In this document: one piece after another, positions 36,546 to 47,858 of the stretch
Position numbering within the stretch: the stretch's first letter is position 1
How the letters are laid out: each line of letters starts with the position of its first letter
NCBI GenBank assembly: GCA_017165825.1
Contig: CM029386.1
Coordinates: forward strand, 16,817,415-16,881,414
Source of the DNA: Hepsetus odoe
Lineage: Eukaryota > Chordata > Actinopteri > Characiformes > Hepsetidae
Direction of reading: 5' to 3'
DNA length: 64,000 nt
Notes under the pieces: model-generated
Database searches by the model: none
The model's input: the letters and a program-made list of their open reading frames with translations, nothing else
Told to the model about the DNA's origin: nothing
Translations under genes and position numbers: made by a program

Positions 36546-36906
36546 CATCATTGCTTTCAGATGGGAACAGGGATTTATATGATCCTAAGACCACAGAGAA
36601 ATAAAGAAATAAATAAATACACTAACACCTCTTGTATAACACGTGGAGCAAAGTGTATTCACGCTGTTTAGCTTCGGATCAATCTGGATCATTAATATCC
36701 ATATTTATCTTTATTCAAACCATGTTGCTTAAATAAAAAATACCCATCCATTCATCATCTGAGCCGCTCATCCTAAGCAGGATGGGTAGCAAGCGCTGGA
36801 TCCCGTCCTATGGCTCACACCTAGGGGGCAATTTTGCACCTCTACTTAAAATATGACAATATCTACAATATAAGCCAGGTTTGTAGCCTGTCCTTGATTT
36901 CAGTTT

Positions 36907-37335
36907 TAATCTTAGTACTCTAGTTTAGGTAGAAGAATTAGAAAAGCCCATGCAAATCTCTCACCTGCACCACAACCAATATTAGTTTCCCTCCAATCCC
37001 TGTAATGATGATATATGTTGATTTTCACCTCCACACTTAATTAACAGTTGCTTAAAGGGGCAGTGGTGGCCTAGTGGTTAGGGAGTTGCCCCACCCCCGC
37101 CCCCCATCGGAAGATTGTGGGTTCAATTCCCTCACAAGTAGGTTGCCCTGAGGTACCCCTGAGCAAGGTACCGTCCCCGTCCCTGCTCCCTGGGCACTTT
37201 CAATAGCTGCCCACTGCTGCACGGTGTTTGCATGGGTTAAAAGCAGAGGTCCAATTTCGTTGCGGTTCACGTGTGCTGTGCTGTGACCTCGCAATGACAA
37301 GGGTTGTCACTTTCACTTAAGGACAATCTGGACCC
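36907..37335 (+). repeat. local duplicate, copy 2 (split by a SINE)
   Basis: TCTTAGTACTCTAGTTTAGG through CCTGTAATGATGA to TTGCTTAAAG; then SINE 37056-37319; then AAGGACAATCTGG. The interrupted site equals the AAAGGACAATCTGG of copy 1. Confidence 0.75.
37056..37319 (+). mobile_element. SINE family A inserted in a local duplicate
   Basis: Full length (GGGGCAGTGGTGGCC to TCACTTTCACTT). It splits one copy of a duplicated segment, so the empty site can be read from the other copy at 36520-36545. Confidence 0.85.
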
Positions 37336-37716
37336 CCCAGGCTTTTCAGAAAATTCTATATAAGTGAAAATAGAGAAAACATTAGTTCTTAAATAGGTTT
37401 GATTTGGATGAATAAAATATGCAGACTTGTTATGCCTACATTTATTAATTATTTTTATAAGACTGTGAGGTTTCCATGAGGACTTTAGGATACTGACCTT
37501 CAACATTGCCACTCATTTTGTACAACTTATTAAAGTAGTAACTAAACACTGTTCAAGTTTAAAAACGTATATTTTAGTCAGTTTAATCCAGTTCCAAGGA
37601 AATTCATTACCTGCAAACTTGTGAAATTAGAAGCAGTGTTTCAGTCTGGGCCTTTTACGGCACAACACAGGATATCTTATCAAGGTAGCGGGCTATTTTA
37701 TTTGTCACTCATAAAG

Positions 37717-38072
37717 GTGGCACGGTGGTGGAGTGGGTAGCACTTTCACCTCACACCAAGCAGGCCCTGGGTTCAATTCCCAGATGGGACGGTCGAGGTC
37801 CTTTCTGTGTGGAGTTTTCATGTTCCCCCCGTGTCTGTGTGTATTTCCTCCAGGGGCTCCGGTTTGCTCCCACCGTCCAAAGACATGCAGGTCAGGTGGA
37901 TTGGAGATGCTAAATGGGCCGTAGGTGTGAGTGTGTTTGTGTATCTGTCCTGCGATGGACTGGCCATCTGTCATTCGTGTCACGGGGTGTTTCCCACCTT
38001 TTGAGCCCTGTGAGAGCTGGGATAGGCTCCAGCAACCCCCCGTGGCCCTAATTAGGACAAGCGGCACTAGCC
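37717..38072 (+). mobile_element. DANA-like tRNA-derived SINE
   Basis: The tRNA-related head GGTGGCACGGTGGTGGAGTG and B-box GGGTTCAATTCCC are followed by the core with TCTGTGTGGAG, CTCCGGTTTGCTCCC and CCAAAGACATGCAGG, then a tail ending GGGATAGGCTCCAGC and GACAAGCGG. Essentially complete; intergenic. Confidence 0.8.
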
Positions 38073-39659
38073 CATAAAGGCACTAGCCCATTTAATTCTA
38101 AGCAATAAAGAGAAGTTGGAAAATAGTTTTGCAAAAATTAATTATTCCATTTTCGTGGCATTAAACCACATATGCTCCTTAAGTAGCCCCCAGGGAAAAG
38201 TGAAATAAAAGAAAAATGCTATCAAGCAACCCACATTTGTTTTGTACCTGAAACAAATGTTTTCGTGTGAAAAGGTAGGTTCTCATAACTTATAAGGGCC
38301 AAGCAGACAGCAAAATGATGCCCTCTTTTGGTGACACAGATTATCGCACACAGCTGGTTGGAGCAGCCTGCATCAAAAGCCACATGCGGCTGATAAAGCT
38401 GTTAGATAATGATGTTCACTTACATAATCTGTCATGAGTACAGGAATGGAGCCGTTAATCTAAAAAGATAAGAGTGGAATCTTGAGCCCTCACATGTCCA
38501 AGAATTCCCAGTCGCCTGAATAAGCCATGTTGTGCGTGTTAAATGTATGGAGGGCCTATGGAGTAGGCTATTGTTTATTTGAACAGTTAAAAGGCTAAGT
38601 GCCTGTGGTGAGCAACACTGCCAAGCAATGCGCAGATTTTCCATTCAGCCTCAGCTGTGGTGCTGAAATACGGCCTCGTGTGTGTCAGACAGAAACCCCA
38701 ACAGCCTCACTGGCCCAGTCCCAAACCTGAGCCCATCTAGTGGAAGGCAGGAAGCATCCAGGGAACGCCACAACTATTAACAGCCCCTTTCACCGGTAGC
38801 TTAAGAATAACACTTTTTTTACATGCAGGGCAATTAAGACAACCACTACCATACGCCATGAGGTATCTCTCCCTGGCACCGATGCCTTCGCCCAAGGAAT
38901 GGAGCGAAACATGACGTGTAGGAAAGCATGAGCGAAATCCTCGTTTCTCACCGCGGCATGTGAGCTGGCGTTTCACAAGAAGGGGAGAGCCCGGGGTGTT
39001 AACAAGCCTGCTATTCTCCTCTCGAAAGTCTGGGTGTTTTACGAAGCGACAAGGCTTCCCTGGTGCTCCAGCAGCTGCTTCATCATCATTTTAATGCGCT
39101 GTTTTACAGGTGGGGGATTGAAAATAGCCTCCCTCCATCAGGCAGTGGTGACATCAAGCTTGGGTAATTAGCAGCAGCTGATTCGCAACCACAATGTTAA
39201 AGCTCAAGGACCTCGCAGGGTATGTGATTAGAGATGGTAGTTGTTAGAAGGTTGGCCTAAATTAGCTTTTTTATGTAGATATGGTTCTAGAGAGTTGTAG
39301 TACGAGAATAGACTTTGACCTTTGGCCCCATTAGGACTAAGCCTATTCGGTTTATTCACACAGTCATACTTTATGTCAACTGCTTATTCTGATGAGGGTC
39401 ACAGGAGGTGTCAGTTCCAGCACCGGTCAGATTCCCAGTCAATCCAGGTTAATCCATTAATAGTATATCGTAAACGAAAAGTATCCAATGGCAGTTCTTC
39501 CTTCTCTTCAATTTAGTCCAAGGGTTAATCCACACTATAGACTAGATTCCTGGAACCTGATTAAGCTTAAAGCTGTACCAACTGAAATTTTTAATAAAAT
39601 GCCAATAAAGCTGTCCATGGAACCAGCCCAAATTGTCCAAAAGTCTGTAGACTCAAATT
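38073..39659. other. intergenic, no gene seen
   Basis: Unique-looking sequence; 38640-39230 is GC-balanced with no recognised repeats. No coding domain detected. Confidence 0.5.
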
Positions 39660-40012
39660 AAGATTTTCTTCTTCTTCTTCTTCTTCTTCTTCTTCTTCTT
39701 CTTCTTCTTCTTCTTCTTCTTCTTCTTCTTCTTCTTCTTCTAATTTTTCTTTCGTCTGCTCCTATTTAGGGGTCGCCACTGCAGATCAACCATCTCCATC
39801 TCTTCCGGCCCTCTGCATCTTCCTGCTTCAAACCATCCACCTGCCTGTCCTCTTTCACTTTTTTGTCCATAAACCTCCTCTTTGGTCTTCCTCTTTTCCT
39901 CTTTCCTGGCAGCTCCATCTTCAACATCCTCCTCCCCATGTAATCCTCGTCTCTCCTCTGGACATGTCCAGAGCTTCTCTAACCTGAGCTGTCCCTCTAA
40001 TATACTCATTTC
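39660..40012 (-). mobile_element. non-LTR retrotransposon 3' end, second copy
   Basis: The minus strand encodes fragments of the same ORF2 C-terminus (LWTCPEERRGLHGEEDVEDG is a frame-shifted version; GRCRGPEEMEMVDLQWRPLN matches the other copy). Its 3' tail is a (GAA)n tract seen as about 75 bp of (TTC)n at 39666-39740 on the plus strand. Confidence 0.7.
39666..39740. repeat. (TTC)n microsatellite
   Basis: About 25 uninterrupted TTC units forming the tail of the reversed non-LTR fragment. Confidence 0.93.
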
Positions 40013-40059
40013 AAATCAAGGTTAAGTGGGACACTTTAAAGATGAAGTATAAGTAACAA

Positions 40060-40510
40060 CCTACAACTCACCCTGCTCCTGGTTGTCCAGCGTTTCTTCT
40101 GAAGTCAATAGACCCATGAACCCTTTATTCTTTTTAGAAAACTTTTACATTTGTATGAGGATTTAATTGTACAACAGTATTAATGAGCTCAGGAACTGAT
40201 GTTGCAAGATTAATTGTGGATCAAAGATTTTGCCGCAAATCATACCAACAGTATTATATGAAGCTCCATCACTCCATTGGAAAAAATCCATGGTTTCTCA
40301 GCTTTACACCCCTCTAGTGAATGGCATGGTGACCTTAGGACAATTTGTAACTATGCCAGTTTCCCTCTATGTCAGCAATGATTTTCTAAGGAGATTATGA
40401 TTATGCAAGCTTTATCAATTGAAATGCTCAACTGAAGAGCACACCTGAAAGTAGCTCTGTTCACTAATTTGGAGGGGTGTCTGAATACTTTTGGACATGC
40501 AGAATCTAAA
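40060..40510. mobile_element. DNA-transposon relic
   Basis: It ends in GGGGTGTCTGAATACTTTTG followed by GACATG, a terminal sequence typical of non-autonomous Tc1/mariner-type fish repeats. A stretch at 35450-35660 starting CACTGTCTAAAAGTGTGCAG may be the opposite end of a related copy. Interior not coding; limits approximate. Confidence 0.35.
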
Positions 40511-41169
40511 TGACCTACCCTTGGTGGTCTATCTCTTATGAGGTGAATATACTATACTGGGTCCTTCTAAACAAAAATGTGTCTTAAGCACTGCTGTCTG
40601 TGTTACTTTCACATAAAAATAACTGGCTGTGAAGCTGTAATGGTCTCATTACAGCTGGGAATGTGTGTTTGTGTGTGCAGGAAACATTGTGATAGTGTGG
40701 GGTCTTCTTGAATTAGCAAATCCCCCTCCTCCTGCTTCATGGGGAAATGCCTCCTGCCTGTGGAGAAGCCTCGTAAAGCTGGATCCGGGGGATCCTCGCA
40801 GTTTATTTGAGCTATGGGTGGAAAAAATGCTGGATGGGTCGCCTACGTCAGCCATTACAACAAGAGTTTCCATTGGCAACATGTGTTTACCTGAATAAAC
40901 AACTATAAACTGTGTTATTTTGGGGAGAGAGAGGGAACATTTGTGGTATGTGTTGGAAAGATCCACAGAGAGTTTGACACCGCAATATAAGATGATCTAC
41001 AGAGCTATGAAATTATATTGATTCAAGCATCTGAACAACTGACATGTAAAGCTCCCAAAATTTATTTTCCTGGTCAAAGGTCTAGGGTTGACAGGGCTTC
41101 CACTGCCATGGGAATTAATAACACTGATGCCATCTAGTGGAGATCTAGACAGTTACATGAGCCTGAATT

Positions 41170-41417
41170 TGAAAGTGAAAGTGACTATTCTTTTCATTGC
41201 GAGGTCACAGCACAGCACACTGTGAACCACAATGCAATTGGACCTCTGCATTTAACCCATGCAAACACCGTGCAGCAGTGGGCAGCTATGAAAGCGCGTG
41301 GGGAGCAGTGACAGGGACGGTACCTTGCTCAAGGGAACCTCAGGGCAACCTACTAGTGGGTAAAGGGATCTTCCGATCCTGTGGCCAACTCCCTAACCAC
41401 TAGGCCACAGCTGCCAC
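41170..41417 (-). mobile_element. SINE family A, intergenic
   Basis: Reversed, near full length from GAAAGTGAAAGTGAC to TAGGCCACAGCTGCC. Confidence 0.8.
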
Positions 41418-41729
41418 CTTGAATCTAGTGAAAACAGAATGGTCTGCTCAATGAAATCAACAAGATGATTTTTATATCGACCTATAAATGTACAAGAACC
41501 TGAGCAGGTGACTGAACCGCTGGTTGCTAGCAATGCAATCATGGCACCATTGACGAAGCAGTGAGGCAGTTTCACTCAAAGAACAAACATACCTTAACCA
41601 AACCTGATAAGCATGTCTGCGGAAGCAAGATTTCGGATCTAAACCACCCAGATTACTCAAGCCATAATAGGCCATAATCACCACTTGAGCTGAAGACCTT
41701 CTTCCGTAGTTTTTATTGTCATATTTGGG

Positions 41730-41908
41730 GGGATGCTGGTGGTCTATGGTGGTGATACCTGCCACTTGAACAAAAGGTCATAGATTCTAATCCCACAGCC
41801 AGCTCTACCACCACTGGATTCCTGAACTAGACCCTTAACTCACTGTAATAAAGAAATGGATAATAGCTTTGGATGAGAGCCTCTGCTAAATGTCATAAAA
41901 GTAAAATA
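41730..41908 (+). mobile_element. SINE family B, diverged
   Basis: GGATGCTGGTGGTCTATGG head, ATTCTAATCCC B box, tail GGATGAGAGCCTCTGC then TAAATGTC. Intergenic. Confidence 0.65.
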
Positions 41909-42022
41909 TATTTGATGATAAGAGAAACTGTGATACACGTTTGCAACATGTAGGGAATTTTTTTTTCACAATGTCATTCTTTCAAAGAAAAGGTCATCCT
42001 GTAATCCACTTGATGGAGATGT

Positions 42023-42175
42023 TGAAAGTGAAAGTGACAATTTGTAATTGTGAATACAAAACACAGCACAGTGCACCACAACAAAATTCTTTCTCTGCAT
42101 TTTACCCATCACACCCTAGTGCAGCAGTGGGGAGTCAAATACCCAGTACCCAGGGACAAGTGTTGGGGACATTAT
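42023..42175 (-). mobile_element. SINE family A fragment fused to LINE end
   Basis: Reversed 3' half only (GAAAGTGAAAGTGACAA, CACAGCACAGTGCACC). It breaks off where the LINE fragment begins. Confidence 0.7.
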
Positions 42176-42179
42176 AGAG

Positions 42180-43082
42180 GTCTCTAACCTCTATACGTCC
42201 AGCTACTGTCCAGGACTCAGACACACTCTCAGTATTTATGTCCAGGCTAAAGACTCACTTGTTTAGTCAGGCTTTTACTAATTAATTTTCCTGTTTGTTA
42301 AAAGGTGCAGAGCCAGGGGTTCACGGATACAGAGAATTACAGTAAACTGGGATGTTGGTGCTGCCGGTCCACCACGCGATCACTCAGGTTTGTTGACGGT
42401 AGACTGTCTGTTCTAGTCAGGCTGTAACAGCAAGTTTGCCAGAGTCACAGGACTGCAATGTGAGTCCAAAACAGATCGAACTCCTTTCTCTTTGTTTGAG
42501 ATGGACGGCTGTCCATGGCCTATGGTGGACAGCTTAGGCATTTCCGGAAAGCAAAGTCCATCAATCAACGTGAAGGTTTTGCTGAACTCCATACCAGCTA
42601 CTCCACCGAGTTGACAGAACTGCTATCAGCAGATTTCTCTCCTCATCTGAACTTCAGATCAGCTACATCAGACTGGATCATCTGCATGAGCTGCTGTCAC
42701 TGACATTAACAAAGTCTTCACCCACTCGGGCAGAGCCTCCACTATTAGCTCACCGAACTTCCATCTACAGACACTAATGGATTCTTTTACTGTAACTCAT
42801 GCTTTACCAGAATCATCATCGCTAAATCAATTATTTTAATTAGATTTAACTTAAAATGCACGTTCTTTCTTTCTTTCTTTCTTTCTTTCTTGTGTCAACC
42901 AGAGGAGGATGGGTTCCCCTTCTGATTCTTGGCTCCTCCCAAGGTTTCTTCCCCCAGTTTTGGGGAGTTTTTCCTCTGTCGCCCTCGGCTTACACAATTG
43001 GGGCTCGGACCCGGATTCTACAAAGCTGCTTTGTGACAACAATGGTTGTAAAAAGCGCTTTATAAATAAAACTGACTTGACT
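42180..43082 (+). mobile_element. LINE 3' end fragment
   Basis: Non-coding remnant ending GCTGCTTTGTGACAACAATG, then AAAAGCGCTTTATAAATAAA and an ACTTGA repeat, the typical 3' terminus of several fish LINEs. It is interrupted at 42862-42892 by a (TTTC)n microsatellite. The left edge abuts a truncated SINE. A related, reversed piece lies at 55425-55570. Confidence 0.6.
42862..42892. repeat. (TTTC)n microsatellite
   Basis: About seven TTTC units within the LINE 3' fragment. Confidence 0.9.
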
Positions 43083-43139
43083 TGACTAGACCAAATTTAC
43101 ATTTTTTTTTGGGGGGGGCTCAATTATTTAAAAAGGACA

Positions 43140-43401
43140 TGTATTTATCCATCCATCCATCCATTTTCTGCCGCTTGTCCCAAACGGGGTCGCGGGGGAG
43201 TGCTGGCGTCCAACCCAGCGCACACAGGGCGAGGACGGGGGACGCACCCTGGACAGGTCGCCAGCCCATCGCAGGGAGGAGCGGGACGGGGACAGCACCT
43301 TGCTCAAGGGTACCTCAGGGCAACCTATTGTGAAGGGGTTCGAACCCCGATCCTCCGATCACGTGGCTGACGCCCTAACCACTAGGCCACCGCTGCCCCC
43401 T
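43140..43401 (-). mobile_element. composite: repeat tail fused to SINE fragment
   Basis: Reversed tail (ATCCATCCATCCATCCATTT, GCCGCTTGTCCC) followed without gap from about 43266 by a reversed fragment of the abundant SINE (CTTGCTCAAGGGTACCTCAG, ending CCACTAGGCCACCGCTGCC). Intergenic. Confidence 0.65.
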
Positions 43402-44192
43402 ACATGTATTTATTAATTGCTTAATACATATGCCACCTTACAAAGCAGCTTGGCAGATATCCAAAACTGAAAGTGACAGGGAAAAGCTCCCTCAAAACAA
43501 GGAGAGGAAACTCGATTCATCTGTCTCTGGTTGATACTGAATAGAAAAAGTATTTTAAAAAGAGTTGGGACGTGTGATGACACCTGGTGGTCATAATGAT
43601 TACATTGATTTTACAATGATCGGAGGCCTGCTGGAATCAGGCAGAAACAGAGGAAACAGAGGACACTGTGATACTGTGGTAAAAAATTAACTTTAACCAA
43701 GCACTTTAAATTATAAACAATCCAAGCTTGGCAGATCAGAAAAAGGATCCTGTGACTATACAGAAGGGGCTGCTGAGTATTTAAGATGTCAGATGAGAAG
43801 TCAGTAGAGCAGATTTTCAGATTTATTAATCAAATTTAGCAGTCAAAGGAAAAAAAAACTGCAACGCCTTTCTTGCTTTTGGTTTCAGAATTGAAGGAAC
43901 ATGGAAAAAACATCTTGTTCACGCTTCAGACTGTAGTTTCATTTTTTCTTTGGGTAAACTTACTAACCCTACAAACTGTCAGAGAAATGTACAAAGTACA
44001 AAGTACAAAGGTTAATGTGCTTTCAGAAGCATTTACATGCTCCTTACTGTCAAGTTTCAGGAGTTAGGAGCTGTGGTCCCCCCTTAAATGGGCTTTCAAA
44101 GAGAAACAATAATCACAATAGTTACAATTTTATTTACATACTTTTCATACTTTCAGCTTTTAGCCCTGTAAAGCTTTTTATCTGCTGCTGTG

Positions 44193-44285
44193 TGTGAAAG
44201 TGAAAGTGACTACCCTTGTCATTGTGAAACGCAGCACAGCACAACACAATGAAATGAAACCTCTGTGTTTCACCCATTCAGCATA
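44193..44285 (-). mobile_element. SINE family A 3' fragment
   Basis: Reversed tail and CACAGCACAACACAATG region only. Confidence 0.7.
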
Positions 44286-44689
44286 GATAAAGAGGCATAT
44301 ATGATTTACAAAATCCTGCCCCTGCCAGGGTGGTCAAATTAATTCACTTGTTTATTTGTATTAGTCTTTTTTAGATTCCCACTGTAAATAAACCCTGACA
44401 TGTGAAAGTAACCAGTCACTACTTGAAGCTGATAAACTGGAAGTTAGTTAGGATAGATAGTTGGTATCTAAGCAACTTTGACAAGAGCAAAATCAAGAGC
44501 AAAATCTTCAAACTTCAAATCTGCAAACTCACAGTATTCCCTAATGGAGGTGGCCTCTGAGCAGGAGAACTCTTCCTCAGCCCTGCAAAAAAGAACTGGT
44601 TTCAGAAACATTAAAAAGAGTTGACTGAACTGACTTTTACGATTTATCAGCATTTGGCACTACTGAAATACAAGTAAGCACATATGCTA

Positions 44690-44896
44690 GAGGCAGCAGT
44701 GGCCTGGTGGTTGGAAGGTCATGGATTTGAGTCCCAGAACAATAGGTTATCCTGAGGTACACCTGAGCAAGGTACTGTCCCCGTCACCATTATGGCTGTC
44801 CCCTTCTGTGCGGTGTGTATGGGTTATGTGTTGCAGTTTATCGTGCTTCGCTAGTTGTTGTGCTGTGTATTCACAATGAAAAATAGTCATTTCATT
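44690..44896 (+). mobile_element. SINE family A, diverged
   Basis: GGCAGCAGTGGCCTGGTGG head with internal deletions; B box GATTTGAGTCCC. Directly upstream of the decayed Tc1 copy. Confidence 0.7.
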
Positions 44897-44939
44897 AAGC
44901 AAAGAGCGGCTTTATGAGTCTTAATTCATGGCTCAGCTT

Positions 44940-45660
44940 AGGTTGTCTCAGGAGGAAGTGCATAGCAGTCCATAATGGGATCAGACTAGACAAAAGTGAC
45001 CACACCACCAGAAGACCAGTACATACAGATTTGTTTACTGAAACGTAGATCAGCAACTTTTGCAGAGGTACAGAATGTGCTGAATAAACAGCAAGTAACT
45101 CCAATCAGCAAAACTGTGGTTAAAAAAAGGCTGTTAGAAGGTTTTTTTAACCATGCTTTCCTGGAATGTTCCTGGAAACATGCACATTTTAGTGCATTTC
45201 CTGCTTAAATACATCAACTTCAGCTTAGTGAGGGTTTGGAGATGATCTGATTAGTTGGACCAGATGTGTTGGAAGCCCTCAGATATGCCGGGCAGCGTGC
45301 CTCCATGACTAGAGTTGAAAACTACTGGCTTGGACCACCTTTCAGAAGGTAATATGGTGGTGGTAATATTTGAGTTTGGAGTATATGCCTACTCTGGAGA
45401 GCAGAACTGCACCCTTCTCCATTTTTCCGACATAGCTGTAGCGACCATCTAATTTGGATCTCTGGAGAAGGATTTAAACTGTATCAGGATCATGACCCAT
45501 AATGAATCTCAAAACTTTGTCAAAACAACATGACAAATCAAGATCAAGGAGTGCTGACTGTCATGGACTTTCCGTTACCGGCCACTGCCCTAAGCCCCAT
45601 CAAGCATTTATTGGGCACGTGAAGATGAAAAAGAGAAAATCAGTCATTTTCAAAACATCA
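44940..45660 (+). mobile_element. decayed Tc1-like transposon
   Basis: Frame 44996-45208 encodes a paired-box-type Tc1 DNA-binding remnant (TPPEDQYIQICLLKRRSATF). Downstream, other frames retain weak matches to the catalytic core and end (MDFPLPATALSPIKHLLGT, against the usual SPDLNPIEHLWG). A stretch around 45200-45330 resembles another MITE inserted in it. It is heavily degraded; ends not defined. Confidence 0.6.
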
Positions 45661-47833
45661 CAGGATGGAATATTGTGTAATTAAGCTTTGATAAGATGAA
45701 TCATCAGATCAGGCTGTGCTAACTGGAGTGACAGTGGCAACATTTTTTTATATCAATGATTCAATTTTTCACTATTCAGAGATTCATTTTTCACACAAAT
45801 TGTAAAGTTGATTGAATTCTCTCTTTCACTCACTCTAATAGCCCCTTGTCCAAATTAGGGTACCGGGGGTTGAATTGAATTGTCTGTATCAAACAGATTT
45901 TTCACCACTTATTTCAGACTGCAGGCCCTGACTGTATCTTAAAATTTCAGAAAGTAGCGTGTTCAAAAGGGTTTGTTCATGCCACCCAATGAACAAGAGC
46001 TTTGGGTTCCCATGATCTTCTTATCACTTTCCATGTAGGTTCTAACCACAGCATCCCATCCTTGCACAAGTTTCTCTGATTCATATGCTTCCCCTTGTTT
46101 TCTGCTTCCAAAACATCCGTTTAAGAGCTAAATGTCCATGGCAGGTGCCTCTTTAATGTTCATCTGTGTTATTCCTTTTACCTGTCAGTGGTTTTAATGC
46201 TTTGGCCGTTCGGTGTAAATATTCCTGTTCTTGGACATAAGCTCTCCGAACAGCCTAACAATTTATGTGAGCAGTATAAGTGAACAGCCAGTTAGGTCTA
46301 GGGGTTTTATTTTTGAGGCGACGGAGTGACTTCAAGTGTCTGAAATATTTAACATTGACTTATTTTCAATTTTATGGAGCCTGTTGATTTTGTGGAACAT
46401 GCAGGCATTGAATAAAACCACAGGATGTGCTTTATAAAGAAAACAGAGAACTGATGTTTGAGGAACTGGTGAAACCTGGGAAGCAGGGAAAGACATGCAA
46501 AACAAAAGAGCGTTAACCTTTTTTGTTCTGATCTTATCTGGGAATCGAAGCCTTTCACACAGTTATTACATGACAAGCCTCCTCTCATGGGCGCCAGAGA
46601 CTTTCACTTCCTATTAAGCTTCTGCACTGCGCAGGAGTTTTATTCAGCTGTTTGCAAGCTGTTTCTGGTTTATTTTTTATTAAGATAATCAACACAATGT
46701 GCTTACACAATTTGAATCATGCTTTTCTTAATCATAGAAGTTGCCAGCTGCCAGTGTATACTTAGCAGAAAAGGGGGAAATCCATTTGAAAGTAACCTCA
46801 AACAGGATGCTGTAACTTTCTGATTTCTTGATCCAGAATTCAGAAGAATGACTTGCACAATTAGAAAAACAAATCAATTATATTAACCTTTCTAATAACA
46901 GATGAGCAACAAGCTTTTTCCCAAACAATGTGTCATGGGGTAGTGGTGGCCTAGTGTTTAGGGAGTCGGCCACAGGATGGGAAGATTATGGGTTCAAACC
47001 CCTCACCAGCAGGTTGCCCTGAGGTACCCTTGAGCAAGGTACTGTCCCCATCACTGCTCCCCGTGCGCTTTCATAGCTGCCCACTGCTGCATGGGTTAAA
47101 TGCAGAGGTCCAATTTCGTTGTGTCTCACGGTGTGCTGTGCTGTGACCTCGCAATGACAAGAATAGTCACTTTCACTTTCACTTCATGTATGCAAATCAA
47201 TATGCAAAACAAAAACATCAGTTCTTTCCTGCCATTCCCAAAGAACCAAAAAAAGCAAAACAAAGCACCCAACATCTGCAAAACAAAGCATCTAAATCAT
47301 CCAGAAGGTTGTTTGTTTGTTTTTTTTTTCTTTAATTTTTAAGACGTTGCTCTAATGCACCATTTTAAATAACTTTATTTTTAATTGTGTGTACCATGTA
47401 CTGCACTCGCTGAAGGGGAACAAGAAACTGATTAAGACTGAAACCTCTAGTTCTTATAACTTTTTTAAAGTTTTAATGCAGCAGCCTTCCTTAATAGTGG
47501 CTGTTACTCTCATGGTGAGCGGAACAGTGGAAATGCTCCAAAATGTCTTACTTTAGAAGTACAAACTGTTTTTGTTTATTTGTTCGTTTTCATCATCAGA
47601 ATTAAAGTGACCATTTTGATGATTTTTGAAAATATAACAGATATAGAACAAGAGAAGCAAGAAAAAAAGATGTGATGTTTAAGAACTAATAGATAATGAC
47701 TCATGAGAGAGAAGCCCCCTAGACGGCGTTTACTTAGTGCGAGATGTTTCCTGAAACTGAGGGCAGACGAGAATCTGGAACACACAGTGTCACCTCAACC
47801 GTAGGTTTGTCAACCCAGTCTGAATGAACAAGC
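45661..47833. other. upstream region of slc11a2
   Basis: Holds one SINE (46936-47184) and a repeat-tail trace near 45835-45870. The slc11a2 promoter must lie here or further upstream; no TATA or CpG-rich core is obvious near 47834. Confidence 0.45.
46936..47184 (+). mobile_element. SINE family A upstream of slc11a2
   Basis: Near full length, from GGGGTAGTGGTGGCC to TCACTTTCACTTTCAC, about 650 nt upstream of the slc11a2 start. Confidence 0.8.
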
Positions 47834-47858
47834 ATGGCAACTGAACGCTCCAGACTTC
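47834..47858 (+). CDS. slc11a2: slc11a2 exon 1: N-terminal start
   Basis: ATG with a good context (agcATGG) followed by eight codons (MATERSRL) and a C|gtaagt donor in phase 1. It joins exon 2 to give a QNPAH segment, paralleling INPAY of mammalian DMT1. A short first coding exon is normal for this gene. An alternative upstream first exon cannot be excluded; this is the least certain exon of the gene. Confidence 0.65.

Noticed and set aside
38737..38976. Minus-strand frame with CPACKK (zinc-knuckle-like)
   Set aside because: A single CxxC and no family pattern; no splice sites consistent with an exon.
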